From: Halobacteroidaceae bacterium
GTDB taxonomy: Bacteria; Bacillota; Halanaerobiia; B1SED10-174
NCBI GenBank assembly: GCA_003551665.1
Contig: PUNE01000046.1
Span: 1 to 35,995 of the forward strand
Length of the DNA: 35,995 nt
Reading direction: 5' to 3'
The notes under the pieces were generated by a model. It did no database searches. It saw only the letters and a list, made by a program, of their open reading frames with translations, and was not told the origin of the DNA. The position numbers and the translations under genes are program-made. Below are positions 1 to 6,939 of the stretch, piece after piece (position 1 is the stretch's first letter; each line of letters opens with the position of its first letter).

Positions 1-404
1 AAAGCTTTTGTATTAAACTCAGTAGTCTGAGCAATTCGGTCTATTTCCTCGATTAAGGTACTTACCTCGTCCTGGATTTTTTCTAAATCCCCTCTATCAT
101 TGACTTCATTTGCAGCTTGAATTGTAAGCTCTCTTATCCTGTTAAGGATAGCATGGGTTTCATCAAGTGCTCCTTCTGCAGTTTGAATCAAAGAGATCCC
201 ATCTTGTGCATTGGAAACGGCCTGTTCAAGACCCGATACCTGGCTTCTCATTCTTTCACTGATCGCGAGCCCAGCTGCATCATCTGCAGCCCGGTTAATC
301 CTTAAACCAGAAGAAAGCTTTTCCATTGTTTTGCCCATCTTCCTGTCAGTTATATTGAGATTCCTCCAGGCATTCAAAGCAGCAATATTCTGGTTGATTC
401 TCAT
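1..404 (-). CDS. fliC: Flagellin, N-terminal part (cut by window edge)
   Basis: The reading frame opens at ATG 404-402 and stays open to base 1, giving 134 codons; the C-terminus lies outside the window. It starts MRINQNIAALNAWRN and carries the conserved flagellin D0/D1 features (KLSSGLRINRAADDAAGLAI, then ISLIQTAEGALDE and RIRELTIQAANE). The product is the exported filament subunit. It is clearly related to the two full flagellins at 5956-7818 but differs from them more than they differ from each other, for example NITDRKMGK instead of NMTDRAMGK. The ribosome site GGAGGAG lies 9 bases before ATG. A long untranslated region and a terminator separate it from the TPR gene upstream, so it is probably its own transcription unit. 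Whether the gene is intact cannot be seen. Confidence 0.96.
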   Translation of the reverse strand, partial: MRINQNIAALNAWRNLNITDRKMGKTMEKLSSGLRINRAADDAAGLAISERMRSQVSGLEQAVSNAQDGISLIQTAEGALDETHAILNRIRELTIQAANEVNDRGDLEKIQDEVSTLIEEIDRIAQTTEFNTKA

Positions 405-411
405 AAACAAA

Positions 412-442
412 CACTCCTCCTTGAAGTTTTTCGCTTCCCTGC
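412..442 (-). promoter_or_regulatory. Flagellin leader element: GGA-rich ribosome site and CAGGGAAGCG box
   Basis: Read on the minus strand, this stretch holds GCAGGGAAGCG, AAAAACU and then AGGAGGAGUG just before the start codon. The same GCAGGGAAGCG box, an A-rich spacer and a GGAGGAGUG ribosome site occur in the leaders of the other two flagellins. There the box sits in a five-pair hairpin; here the flanking stem is largely lost (only GC/GC). Two GGA motifs, one overlapping the ribosome site, are what CsrA recognises. Binding here is inference and weaker than for the other two leaders. Confidence 0.4.
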
Positions 443-662
443 TTTTTCCTAAGAAAGCATCGGCCGGTATGCTCTCTTTTCCATTTTTACCCTTATATTT
501 CCTTTTTCGGAATTAATGGAATTAGCTGTAAATTTGAAATATAAGACTGCCTGTTTGTTTACAAGGAAATTTTAGGAAAAATTTCCAAATATATTATCTT
601 TTACCCCCTTTCTTTTTTATATCGGAGATTTATTACTAGATGCCTGTAAATAACTGGGAAAT

Positions 663-689
663 AAAAAAATCCCCTCCAGTCTGGAGAGG
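663..689 (-). terminator. Intrinsic terminator after the small TPR gene
   Basis: On the minus strand CCTCTCCAGACTGGAGGGG folds into a stem with one mismatch and a three-base loop, followed by A and seven T. It lies about 80 bases past the stop of the gene at 771-1181. Confidence 0.75.
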
Positions 690-770
690 AACAACCTTTT
701 CAAATAAAAGAGTTCTTTATTCAGTTTTATCCATAATTTTTTGCCAGAAGCCATAAATCCTGAATGCTCT

Positions 771-1181
771 TTATTTTCTGTTTTTTATTTTTTTTCCCAG
801 GGTTTTCATTGCCAGGTCAAGATCTTCTGACTGGTCCGGGGTCTCAATATTTTTTTTGGCTTTCTGGTAATAGTTCCAGGCATTAAAATAGTCCTCTTGA
901 AGTTCACAAATATACCCAATATTATACAGGAGATCAAAGTTATTGGGATCATGCTTTAAACCTTTCAAAATTATCTCCTTTGCTTCCTTAATCCTCATCT
1001 GGTAGGAGTAAATAACTCCCGCAATTGAATATATTTCTACATCGGCCGGAAACAAATGCCAGTTGTTTTCCAGCAGGATAAGGCCCTCTCGGGTTCTCCC
1101 TGCTTTAATCAGGGCCTTTAATATTCCTTTAAGTTCTTCAGCTCTATCATCTAAAGTCTTCTTCTTTTTTTCCATCTCCAT
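771..1181 (-). CDS. Small TPR-repeat protein
   Basis: 136 residues, predicted soluble, without signal peptide or membrane segment. About two tetratricopeptide-like repeats are visible, for example AKEIILKGLKHDPNNFDLLYN followed by IGYICELQEDYFNAWNYYQKA. It closely resembles the N-terminal 125 residues of the large protein encoded just upstream (EEIILNGLKVDPRNFDLLFN, GYVYELKGELFQAWNLF), so it looks like a copied TPR module without the catalytic part. TPR units bind other proteins; its position between the large TPR protein and a flagellin suggests a role with flagellin or its modification, but that is inference. A terminator follows it. It probably shares a transcript with the gene at 1299-3086, 117 bases upstream. 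Confidence 0.8.
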   Translation of the reverse strand: MEMEKKKKTLDDRAEELKGILKALIKAGRTREGLILLENNWHLFPADVEIYSIAGVIYSYQMRIKEAKEIILKGLKHDPNNFDLLYNIGYICELQEDYFNAWNYYQKAKKNIETPDQSEDLDLAMKTLGKKIKNRK

Positions 1182-1298
1182 TCCCCCTGGTATTTCTATT
1201 CGGAGGCAAATATTTATAGCCTGAACTAAAATAGTTCCGTTTGAATAATTTGTTTTTTACAATAGAAGGGCTAACTTAACTTTTCCCCATTATTACTA

Positions 1299-3086
1299 TC
1301 ATATTATCCCAAGGTATCTTGCTTTCCAGCGTCCATTTGCGTTAAAAAAAACATCAAAAAGAACCCTTGCCCCCTGGGGAGAATACCAACCATTTTTTAC
1401 AGCTGGCCAGTACTCAGCATTATTGTAGTCCACAACTTTCATGTGCTTACTATCTGAGCTTAATTTAGCGATTATTTCTCTGTAGCCCAAAACACTCAAT
1501 GCTGCAGCCCGGTGCTGCCCCTCAGTAACAATCAAACGATAATCAACACCTTTTTTAAGAAAATATCCATTTATGTAGCCATCCGGAAAAATTTCGGGTT
1601 GATAACCTTTCTCCATCAGGTGATAAGCACTGATTATCCGTTCCAATTCTTCCTGTCCGAACTTCTTACTGTTCGGTCCAAAGTGCTGATTTCCCCCTCG
1701 AATTCGAGTTAAATCTGTTTCAAATTTTTGGGCAATTTTGGTTACATTCCCCGGGACTCTTATCCAGGGTAAGCCCGGCCATCCTTTATTGGCTGGATAA
1801 ATATCTTCCTCAAGGTGTGGAGCCCACTGTTCCTGCCTGTTTTTTGGGGTAAACTTCTCAAAAAATCTTTCCAGAATTGACCCCTGGTATTCAAGTTCAG
1901 GATTGTCCAAATACTCGCGGATGGTTGCTGAAAAATGTTGCCAGTCTTCTGGTGAAAAGGTAAACCCATTTATATCAACGCATTTTTCCAGGGGGATTTT
2001 AAAAAGTTCTCCTTTTGATTCGATTGCATCTATACCCCTGGGAATTAAGTTTTCCCCTGCCAGGTTATCCCTAGGAACCTTTCCAAAATTAAAAAGCCTG
2101 CCCTTTTCTAAATCCGTTTCTCCAGGCTCTTCTACCCATCCCGTTTCTTGAAGCAAATCCTTAATTTCCTCTTCCAACCTTTGATAAAGAGTTTTATCTT
2201 CTCCATCAGGTTCTGGTAAATTTATGAACACCTGTTTTCTGGCTTTTTTGACCAGTCCTTTGATTACCTTTCTTGAGTTTTCCAGGCCTTTTTCTCTGTA
2301 CCAGTTGAACGTTTCCGGGAGAAGCAAAAACATATCAGCTGGATCCAGACTTTCAACATTTGATTCATTAATTGTAAATTTTGTAAAAGGGTGCAGGTCC
2401 AGCCTGTCCCTCTGACGCAGTTTTTCCCCCATTTCCAACCCCAATGCCCCCAGGAAGTTCAAAATTTGGGAATCAAAACTTTTTACCTCCAGACCGCACC
2501 TGGCCAGAGTCCGGGAAATAATTCCGGGCCCGAACTCAATTTCCACTACCGATTTTACCCCTTCCAGGACATTTTCCATTATTACATCCAGAATTTTTTT
2601 TCTTTCCCGGAGGTGTTCGTGGTTGTAGGTTAGGGGAAAACGCTGTTTTCCACCAACTATTTCAATCATGTACTTATCTTCTTCAAATGCAGTCCTGTAG
2701 CTTAGTTTCTGGTTAAGTTCTCTGATTACATTTTCCAGGTCCCTTTTCTGGCTGGAAGTTTCGGCATAATACTCCGCCTGCCGAAACAGGTTCCAGGCCT
2801 GGAATAGTTCTCCTTTTAGCTCATAAACATAACCAAGGTTGAAAAGGAGATCAAAATTTCTGGGGTCAACCTTCAGTCCATTCAAAATTATCTCTTCTGC
2901 TTCTTTTATTTTCATCTGAGAGATTAAAATAACGGCAGCAATAGAATACATTTCAATATCTAACTGCAGAAGCTCAATATTTTTGTTAAATACCTGGAGG
3001 GCTTCATTGGTTTTTCCCTTTTGAATTAGCTGTTTTAACTCTTTTTTTACTGCTGGAACTTCTTTTTGCATCTGTCTTTTTTCCAA
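1299..3086 (-). CDS. TPR / methyltransferase-like / ParB-Srx-like three-part protein
   Basis: 595 residues from TTG at 3086, chosen because AGGAGG lies seven bases before it; the frame extends to another TTG at 3107 without a ribosome site. Residues about 15-125 are TPR-like. Residues about 140-330 resemble a SAM-binding Rossmann fold, with VVEIEFGPG near 181-188 where methyltransferases have their glycine-rich motif I, then a strand ending in D. The C-terminal part contains VTEGQHRAAALSVLGY (GQHR near 523-526), which resembles the DGHHR-type signature of ParB/sulfiredoxin-fold enzymes, some of which are kinases. I do not recognise this as a named protein. Location among flagellin genes suggests flagellin or surface modification. 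The catalytic residues of the middle domain are unproven, so it could be an inactive scaffold. Confidence 0.75.
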   Translation of the reverse strand: MEKRQMQKEVPAVKKELKQLIQKGKTNEALQVFNKNIELLQLDIEMYSIAAVILISQMKIKEAEEIILNGLKVDPRNFDLLFNLGYVYELKGELFQAWNLFRQAEYYAETSSQKRDLENVIRELNQKLSYRTAFEEDKYMIEIVGGKQRFPLTYNHEHLRERKKILDVIMENVLEGVKSVVEIEFGPGIISRTLARCGLEVKSFDSQILNFLGALGLEMGEKLRQRDRLDLHPFTKFTINESNVESLDPADMFLLLPETFNWYREKGLENSRKVIKGLVKKARKQVFINLPEPDGEDKTLYQRLEEEIKDLLQETGWVEEPGETDLEKGRLFNFGKVPRDNLAGENLIPRGIDAIESKGELFKIPLEKCVDINGFTFSPEDWQHFSATIREYLDNPELEYQGSILERFFEKFTPKNRQEQWAPHLEEDIYPANKGWPGLPWIRVPGNVTKIAQKFETDLTRIRGGNQHFGPNSKKFGQEELERIISAYHLMEKGYQPEIFPDGYINGYFLKKGVDYRLIVTEGQHRAAALSVLGYREIIAKLSSDSKHMKVVDYNNAEYWPAVKNGWYSPQGARVLFDVFFNANGRWKARYLGII

Positions 3087-3115
3087 TTTTCTCCCTCCTA
3101 AATTCAACCCACTTG

Positions 3116-3145
3116 AAAAAGGATCGACTATTTTTTAGCCGACCC
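3116..3145 (-). terminator. Strong terminator at the end of the main flagellar operon
   Basis: On the minus strand GGGTCGGCTA and TAGTCGATCC form a ten-pair stem (two G-U pairs) around an AAAAA loop, followed by five T. It begins three bases past the stop of the winged-helix gene. The plus strand has T tracts too, so it may work both ways. It separates the flagellar operon from the TPR genes. Confidence 0.85.
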
Positions 3146-3148
3146 TTT

Positions 3149-3382
3149 TTAAACCCTGAGATCTTTGGATCCTTCCGGCAGGAAAAAATACCCGCCTCCA
3201 GGGCCCCTTCGGACGGCAATAACTCCTTTCTTTTCTAAAAGCTTGGCCTGCTCTCTTATATAAGACGGGGTAACATTTAGCTTTTCACCCATCTCCTTGG
3301 ATTTTAACGGATGAGCGTAAGTGGCGCCCTTATTTTGCAGCAGGCGGATTATTTCCCTCTGGATCAATGGCATTTTTCCCAT
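3149..3382 (-). CDS. Small winged-helix DNA-binding protein (Rrf2-like wing)
   Basis: 77 residues from ATG at 3382, chosen because AAAGGCGGG lies about six bases upstream; an earlier in-frame start at 3418 would overlap the previous gene and lacks such a site. The sequence shows a helix-turn-helix (PLKSKEMGEKLNVTPSYIREQ) and then KKGVIAVRRGPGGGYFF, which matches the wing of Rrf2-type and related regulators. There are no cysteines, so the [Fe-S] cluster known from some Rrf2 proteins is not expected, and the dimerisation part of full Rrf2 proteins is missing. It is the last gene before the operon terminator, 20 bases after the fliT-like gene. A role in motility regulation is inferred from position alone. 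Confidence 0.75.
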   Translation of the reverse strand: MGKMPLIQREIIRLLQNKGATYAHPLKSKEMGEKLNVTPSYIREQAKLLEKKGVIAVRRGPGGGYFFLPEGSKDLRV

Positions 3383-3401
3383 AATATACCCGCCTTTCCT
3401 A

Positions 3402-3752
3402 TTATCCTCTGCGGTCAATAATTGAGGGCTGTTTCTGGAATGAATTATTGTAATTTTGCAGGGTATGCCAGCCCATATTCAACTTTTCCAGTTTTTCTCC
3501 TGTGACCCTTATTTCTTCTTTTAAAATCTCCAGGTTACTATTTCCAAGTTCCTTTATCTCCTGCATAAGCTCCAGAACCTTTTCCCTATCTGGATGGTTT
3601 TTTGCTTCACCTTGTTGGTCAATCAGGTAAATTGTTTCCTGTTTTTCCCTGAGAATTGGGCCCAGTTTTTCATATTTATTTTCCTGGATTACTTTTTGTT
3701 CCCGGCGGGTTAGATCAAAAAGTTTTTGATAAAGCTCTAATAATGAAGCCAC
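3402..3752 (-). CDS. fliT: FliT-like flagellar chaperone
   Basis: 116 residues from GTG at 3752, which follows a GGGAAGGG ribosome site overlapping the fliS stop; an earlier start at 3797 lies inside fliS. It is helical and charged, with the pattern of short export chaperones of the FliT/FlgN type: an N-terminal LLELYQKLFDLTRREQKVI, a central LREKQETIYLID, and a C-terminal YNNSFQKQPSIIDRRG resembling the conserved tail of that group. FliT proteins bind the cap protein FliD before export. Its place directly after fliS supports the call; sequence similarity in this family is weak, so the name rests partly on gene order. Confidence 0.7.
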   Translation of the reverse strand: MASLLELYQKLFDLTRREQKVIQENKYEKLGPILREKQETIYLIDQQGEAKNHPDREKVLELMQEIKELGNSNLEILKEEIRVTGEKLEKLNMGWHTLQNYNNSFQKQPSIIDRRG

Positions 3753-3759
3753 CTTTTTA

Positions 3760-4161
3760 TCACCCTTCCCTTGCGGAAGAGGCTGCAGCGGGAACATCCT
3801 GGCTCATGGCCTCCTCCCAGGTATCTTTCAGCTCCTGGAACAAATCCAGCACTTCCTCTATAATTCCAGGGTCTTTTTTCACATTAGCTTCAACAAGCCT
3901 TCTTTGCATGTAACCGTAAAGACTTGCCAGGTTGTTTACTACTTCGCCCGCCTGGTCGTTGAGTCCAAAGCTCAATTCTTCCAGTATAGCCTGGACCTTT
4001 AACAGTTTCTCGTTAATTTCCTCAGGCTTCTTCTCTTCCCAGTTATCCACCAGTTGTTTAAGATTTTTTATAGAACCCTTGAAACAGAGAAGAGTTAATT
4101 CCGCCGGCGAAGCCATTTCAACCTGATTCTTTTTATATTTCTGATAAGGATTGGCGTGCAT
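3760..4161 (-). CDS. fliS: Flagellin-specific export chaperone FliS
   Basis: 133 residues. It begins MHANPYQKYKKNQVEMASPAEL, matching the FliS opening (Y-x-x-Y-x-x-x-Q-V-x-T/M-A-S-P-x-x-L), and later has SLYGYMQRRLVEANVKKD and LKDTWEEAM, both typical. FliS binds flagellin C-termini in the cytoplasm and prevents early polymerisation. ATG at 4161 was preferred to 4167 because the AGGGGG ribosome site is only two bases from the latter. It lies between fliD and the fliT-like gene, the usual order. The C-terminal extension after DTWEEAM is short and alanine/serine rich. Confidence 0.95.
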   Translation of the reverse strand: MHANPYQKYKKNQVEMASPAELTLLCFKGSIKNLKQLVDNWEEKKPEEINEKLLKVQAILEELSFGLNDQAGEVVNNLASLYGYMQRRLVEANVKKDPGIIEEVLDLFQELKDTWEEAMSQDVPAAASSAREG

Positions 4162-4195
4162 ATCCATTCCCCCTGTAAATGCTCCTGTTGTCGTT

Positions 4196-5509
4196 TTAGA
4201 GCCCCATCTGGTTAATTTGCTGTGAAAGCCACATGCTCTGGCTGTTCATGGTCCCAATGGCATTTTCCATGGCCCCAAACTGTCTGATTAACCTGGCCCT
4301 GGTCTGTTCTACTCTACGCTCCAGAGTCCCAATTCGATCCTGGGCTCGTTCTATGCTCTGGTCATAATATCTTTCCCGCATGGTTATTGATCCGTCTCCG
4401 CTGCGCAGGGTTCTGTGCAGAAGCCCTTCCAGGCGACGTCCAACACCCTGGAAATCATCATATTCTTCTCTGGCCTGGAATAGGTCTCTTACAGCGCCGG
4501 AATTTTCCTGCAGGGCATTTCTCAGTTCCGATTCGTTAAGAGACATCTGCCCTGTCTCCCAGTCAATACTGATACCAAGGCTTCCCAGGTGGTTGATACC
4601 GTCATTGATTTCTCCATCCCCGACAGGGTTCATTATCTGGGTTCGGATGTTGCTCCTCAGGCGGGTCAGAAGAGTATCCCCCTGCAGCTGCCCCCCTCTT
4701 CCTGCCATCTGGCTCATCTGGGATGCAGCCTTGTTATAGGCTTCGACAAAATTGTTCACTGCTTCAACCTGGCTATCAGTATCTTCCCCAACACTGAGTT
4801 CGCTCTGTCCAACGCTATTTAAATTGATTGTTAACCCTTCGATGACATCATCAAGGACGTTAGTTTTGGATTCCACCAGGAGACCATTGATTTCAGCCTG
4901 GGCATCCTGTTGTTCCTGAAGCACACGGGAAAAATCATTCTCTCCAGTGATCAATTCAAGCTCCTGGAGAATTTGTGTATCTCCCCCGCATTCAATTCCT
5001 GCCCCGGCCTGGTCTTCTAAAACCAGGTGGTTACTTACAATGCTGGCCCTGACTCCTTCCTGAGCCTGGTTAATTGAATCCCGGATCTGATAAAGAGAGT
5101 CTCCCTCTTCAATCGAAACATCAGCCCCGTTAATTGAAAAGGTTCCACTTACTCCCGGTTCCGGATCAAGGGCATTTTCCGAGGAAATAATCAGGTTCTG
5201 GGCCAGAGCCAGCACATTGACATTGTAATTACCTTCCTGGGCTCGGGTGGTGGCCTCGGCTGTTAATACTTCTTCCTGGCTTGATACGGCCACCCTGGAA
5301 TCGCGCAGGTCGAGCAAACCCTGGTTGGCCTGGCGGAGGTTATATAGCTGGGTGTTTACTTCCTGCCATGCTTTCTGGCTCTGTTGGTATTCGCTAATTC
5401 GAGCTTCCTGCTGGCGGATAGGTCGCCGCTCCAGTTGAATTAACTGCTCAACAATATCATCAACATCTATACCAGATGCCATCCCACGGATGCTCATTGT
5501 GCCTTCCAT
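4196..5509 (-). CDS. fliD: Flagellar filament cap protein FliD (HAP2)
   Basis: 437 residues, slightly short for the family. The N-terminus (SIRGMASGIDVDDIVEQLI, then LERRPIRQQEARI) is the diagnostic FliD start, and the C-terminal coiled coil (RYYDQSIERAQDRIGTLERR, then RLIRQFGAMENAIGTMNSQS) is the diagnostic end. FliD forms the cap on the growing filament and promotes flagellin folding outside the cell. The ribosome site AAGGAGG lies seven bases before the ATG. It sits 12 bases after flaG and 34 bases before fliS, so these genes are surely cotranscribed. Confidence 0.97.
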   Translation of the reverse strand: MEGTMSIRGMASGIDVDDIVEQLIQLERRPIRQQEARISEYQQSQKAWQEVNTQLYNLRQANQGLLDLRDSRVAVSSQEEVLTAEATTRAQEGNYNVNVLALAQNLIISSENALDPEPGVSGTFSINGADVSIEEGDSLYQIRDSINQAQEGVRASIVSNHLVLEDQAGAGIECGGDTQILQELELITGENDFSRVLQEQQDAQAEINGLLVESKTNVLDDVIEGLTINLNSVGQSELSVGEDTDSQVEAVNNFVEAYNKAASQMSQMAGRGGQLQGDTLLTRLRSNIRTQIMNPVGDGEINDGINHLGSLGISIDWETGQMSLNESELRNALQENSGAVRDLFQAREEYDDFQGVGRRLEGLLHRTLRSGDGSITMRERYYDQSIERAQDRIGTLERRVEQTRARLIRQFGAMENAIGTMNSQSMWLSQQINQMGL

Positions 5510-5521
5510 TTTTAGCCCTCC

Positions 5522-5887
5522 TTAAACCAGTTCGTCCAATATAATGCCCACCATATCCTGGATCTTGGCAACCATGTCCAGGAATTCTTCAGGAGGCATC
5601 TCGCTTATCACTTCGTCATGAACAACATCTATAACCTGAACAAACAAACGGTCGGAACCCCTGTGTATCTGGAACTTAAGGTCCCGCACCATGAAACTTT
5701 CCACTGCTTCATTAAAATCATCTACTTCATCCTGGACCCGTTTTTCCAGGTCCTGATTGGCAGTTTTCTGAATTTCCTCTACTGATTCTCCCCGCCTTTT
5801 GCTCCGCCCGGGCCCAAAGTCCGTTTCGACCTGGGAAGCATACTGCCCTGAATTGGGCCGGAGAGGCGGCAGATCACTGATCTTCAT
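5522..5887 (-). CDS. flaG: FlaG family protein
   Basis: 121 residues. The C-terminal half (DLKFQIHRGSDRLFVQVIDV, then EVISEMPPEEFLDMVAKIQDMVG) is the FlaG signature; the N-terminal half is charged and probably disordered. FlaG proteins affect filament length in some bacteria; the mechanism is poorly known. The gene lies just past the flagellin terminator at 5905-5941, with AAGGAGGTGG as ribosome site, and is followed after 12 bases by fliD. Its expression must come from readthrough of that terminator or a promoter I could not see. Confidence 0.93.
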   Translation of the reverse strand: MKISDLPPLRPNSGQYASQVETDFGPGRSKRRGESVEEIQKTANQDLEKRVQDEVDDFNEAVESFMVRDLKFQIHRGSDRLFVQVIDVVHDEVISEMPPEEFLDMVAKIQDMVGIILDELV

Positions 5888-5904
5888 AGCTCCACCTCCT
5901 TAAA

Positions 5905-5941
5905 ATTAAAAAGGAGGGCCGACCGGCTTTCCGGCCGGCCC
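5905..5941 (-). terminator. Terminator between the flagellin gene and flaG
   Basis: On the minus strand GGGCCGGCCGG and CCGGTCGGCCC form an eleven-pair stem (one G-U) with loop AAAG, followed by TCCTTTTTAATTTT. It starts about 15 bases after the flagellin stop. It probably limits readthrough into flaG-fliD, so that flagellin is made in excess over the cap and chaperone. Confidence 0.85.
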
Positions 5942-5955
5942 CAACCCCTTTTAAC

Positions 5956-6852
5956 TTAGCCCAAAAGCTGCAGTACACTCTGCGGCCTCATATTGGACTG
6001 GGCCAGCATTGCGGTTCCTGCCTGGGTCATTATCTGGTGGCGGGTCATGGACATCATTTCCGCGGCCATATCTGCATCTCTGATCCTGGATTCAGCAGCA
6101 GTGAGGTTCTCACTGGCAACTTCCAGGTTATTGATTGTATGCTCCAGACGGTTTTGGTAAGAACCAAGTTCAGAGCGGAAGGAGGATACTTCGTCTATTG
6201 CAGCATCAATGGCTAAAATCATCTCATCGAAACCAACCTCATCACCCTCAGGGGTCCCATGAACCCCATCATTGATATCTATTTCTCCAAGATTATCCAA
6301 ATTATCTACACCATCAACCTCAGTAGCAAGGGCATTTGCTCCCATATTTTGCAGGGTAATATTCATTGTCTGTCCTTCATTTGCCCCTATCTGCAGTGTT
6401 AATACGTTCCCTTCTAGATTTCCATCACCATCAACATCAAAATCTAAAAGGCCTTTGGTATTAAATTCTGTTGTCTCCGCAATTCTATTAATTTCTGTAA
6501 GGAGCTGACTTACTTCATCTTGGATTTTTGATACATCCCCACCTTCGTTAACTTCGTTTCCTGCCTGGATGGTAAGCTCACGAATTCTGTGCAGAGCAGC
6601 GTGTGTCTCATCAAGCGCTCCTTCAGCGGTTTGGATAAGTGAGATGCCATCCTGGGCGTTGGCAACTGCTCTGTCAAGCCCGTTGACCTGGCTCCGCATT
6701 CTCTCACTGATAGCCAGTCCTGCTGCATCGTCAGCTGCCCGGTTTATCCTTAGACCTGAAGACAGTTTCTCCATAGTTTTCCCCATAGCCCTGTCTGTCA
6801 TCCCAAGGTTGCGCCACGCATTAATCGCAGCGATGTTCTGATTAATTCTCAT
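5956..6852 (-). CDS. fliC: Flagellin (second full copy)
   Basis: 298 residues. The first about 105 residues are identical or almost identical to the flagellin at 6940-7818, as are the last about 80 (SSFRSELGSYQNRLEHTINN to MRPQSVLQLLG). The middle differs and carries acidic stretches (DFDVDGDGNLEGN; DNLGEIDINDGVHG). Length and layout indicate D0/D1 domains with almost no outer D2/D3 domain. The start is ATG 6852, with GGAGGAG nine bases upstream inside a 46-base leader identical to that of the neighbouring copy. It is exported by the flagellar type III system, presumably with FliS. The two genes are 87 bases apart with no clear terminator between them. Confidence 0.98.
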   Translation of the reverse strand: MRINQNIAAINAWRNLGMTDRAMGKTMEKLSSGLRINRAADDAAGLAISERMRSQVNGLDRAVANAQDGISLIQTAEGALDETHAALHRIRELTIQAGNEVNEGGDVSKIQDEVSQLLTEINRIAETTEFNTKGLLDFDVDGDGNLEGNVLTLQIGANEGQTMNITLQNMGANALATEVDGVDNLDNLGEIDINDGVHGTPEGDEVGFDEMILAIDAAIDEVSSFRSELGSYQNRLEHTINNLEVASENLTAAESRIRDADMAAEMMSMTRHQIMTQAGTAMLAQSNMRPQSVLQLLG

Positions 6853-6881
6853 TGTTCGTCACTCCTCCGTGATAGTTTTTT

Positions 6882-6897
6882 GCCGCTTCCCTGCGGC
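6882..6897 (-). promoter_or_regulatory. Candidate CsrA-binding hairpin in flagellin leader
   Basis: The minus-strand RNA has GCCGC-AGGGAA-GCGGC, a five-pair G+C stem with GGA in the loop, 30 bases before the ATG. A second GGA overlaps the ribosome site (CACGGAGGAGUG). CsrA dimers bind paired GGA motifs, one in a hairpin loop and one over the ribosome site; in Bacillus subtilis this represses flagellin translation. Here binding is inferred. Confidence 0.55.
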
Positions 6898-6939
6898 TAA
6901 TTTTAAATATTATGTTCAAACAACCTAACTATTTTCTGT

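Larger units (their letters stand above)
405..770. other. Gene-free stretch between the TPR gene and the truncated flagellin
   Basis: This 366-base AT-rich stretch contains no convincing reading frame. On the minus strand it holds the terminator of the TPR gene (663-689), an unassigned AT-rich leader, and the flagellin ribosome site. The string CCGATAT, a typical sigma-28 -10 core, occurs at 619-625 on the minus strand, but no TAAA box lies about 15 bases upstream, so I do not call a promoter. Confidence 0.6.

Noticed and set aside
456-475. Sigma-28-like GGCCGATGC upstream of the truncated flagellin (and GGCCGGTGC near 7890)
   Set aside because: The -10 boxes match poorly and no TAAA box lies about 15 bases upstream.
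1262-1275. AATAGAAGGGCTAA string shared with 14215-14227
   Set aside because: It occurs only twice in unrelated settings and on different strands relative to the genes; probably chance.
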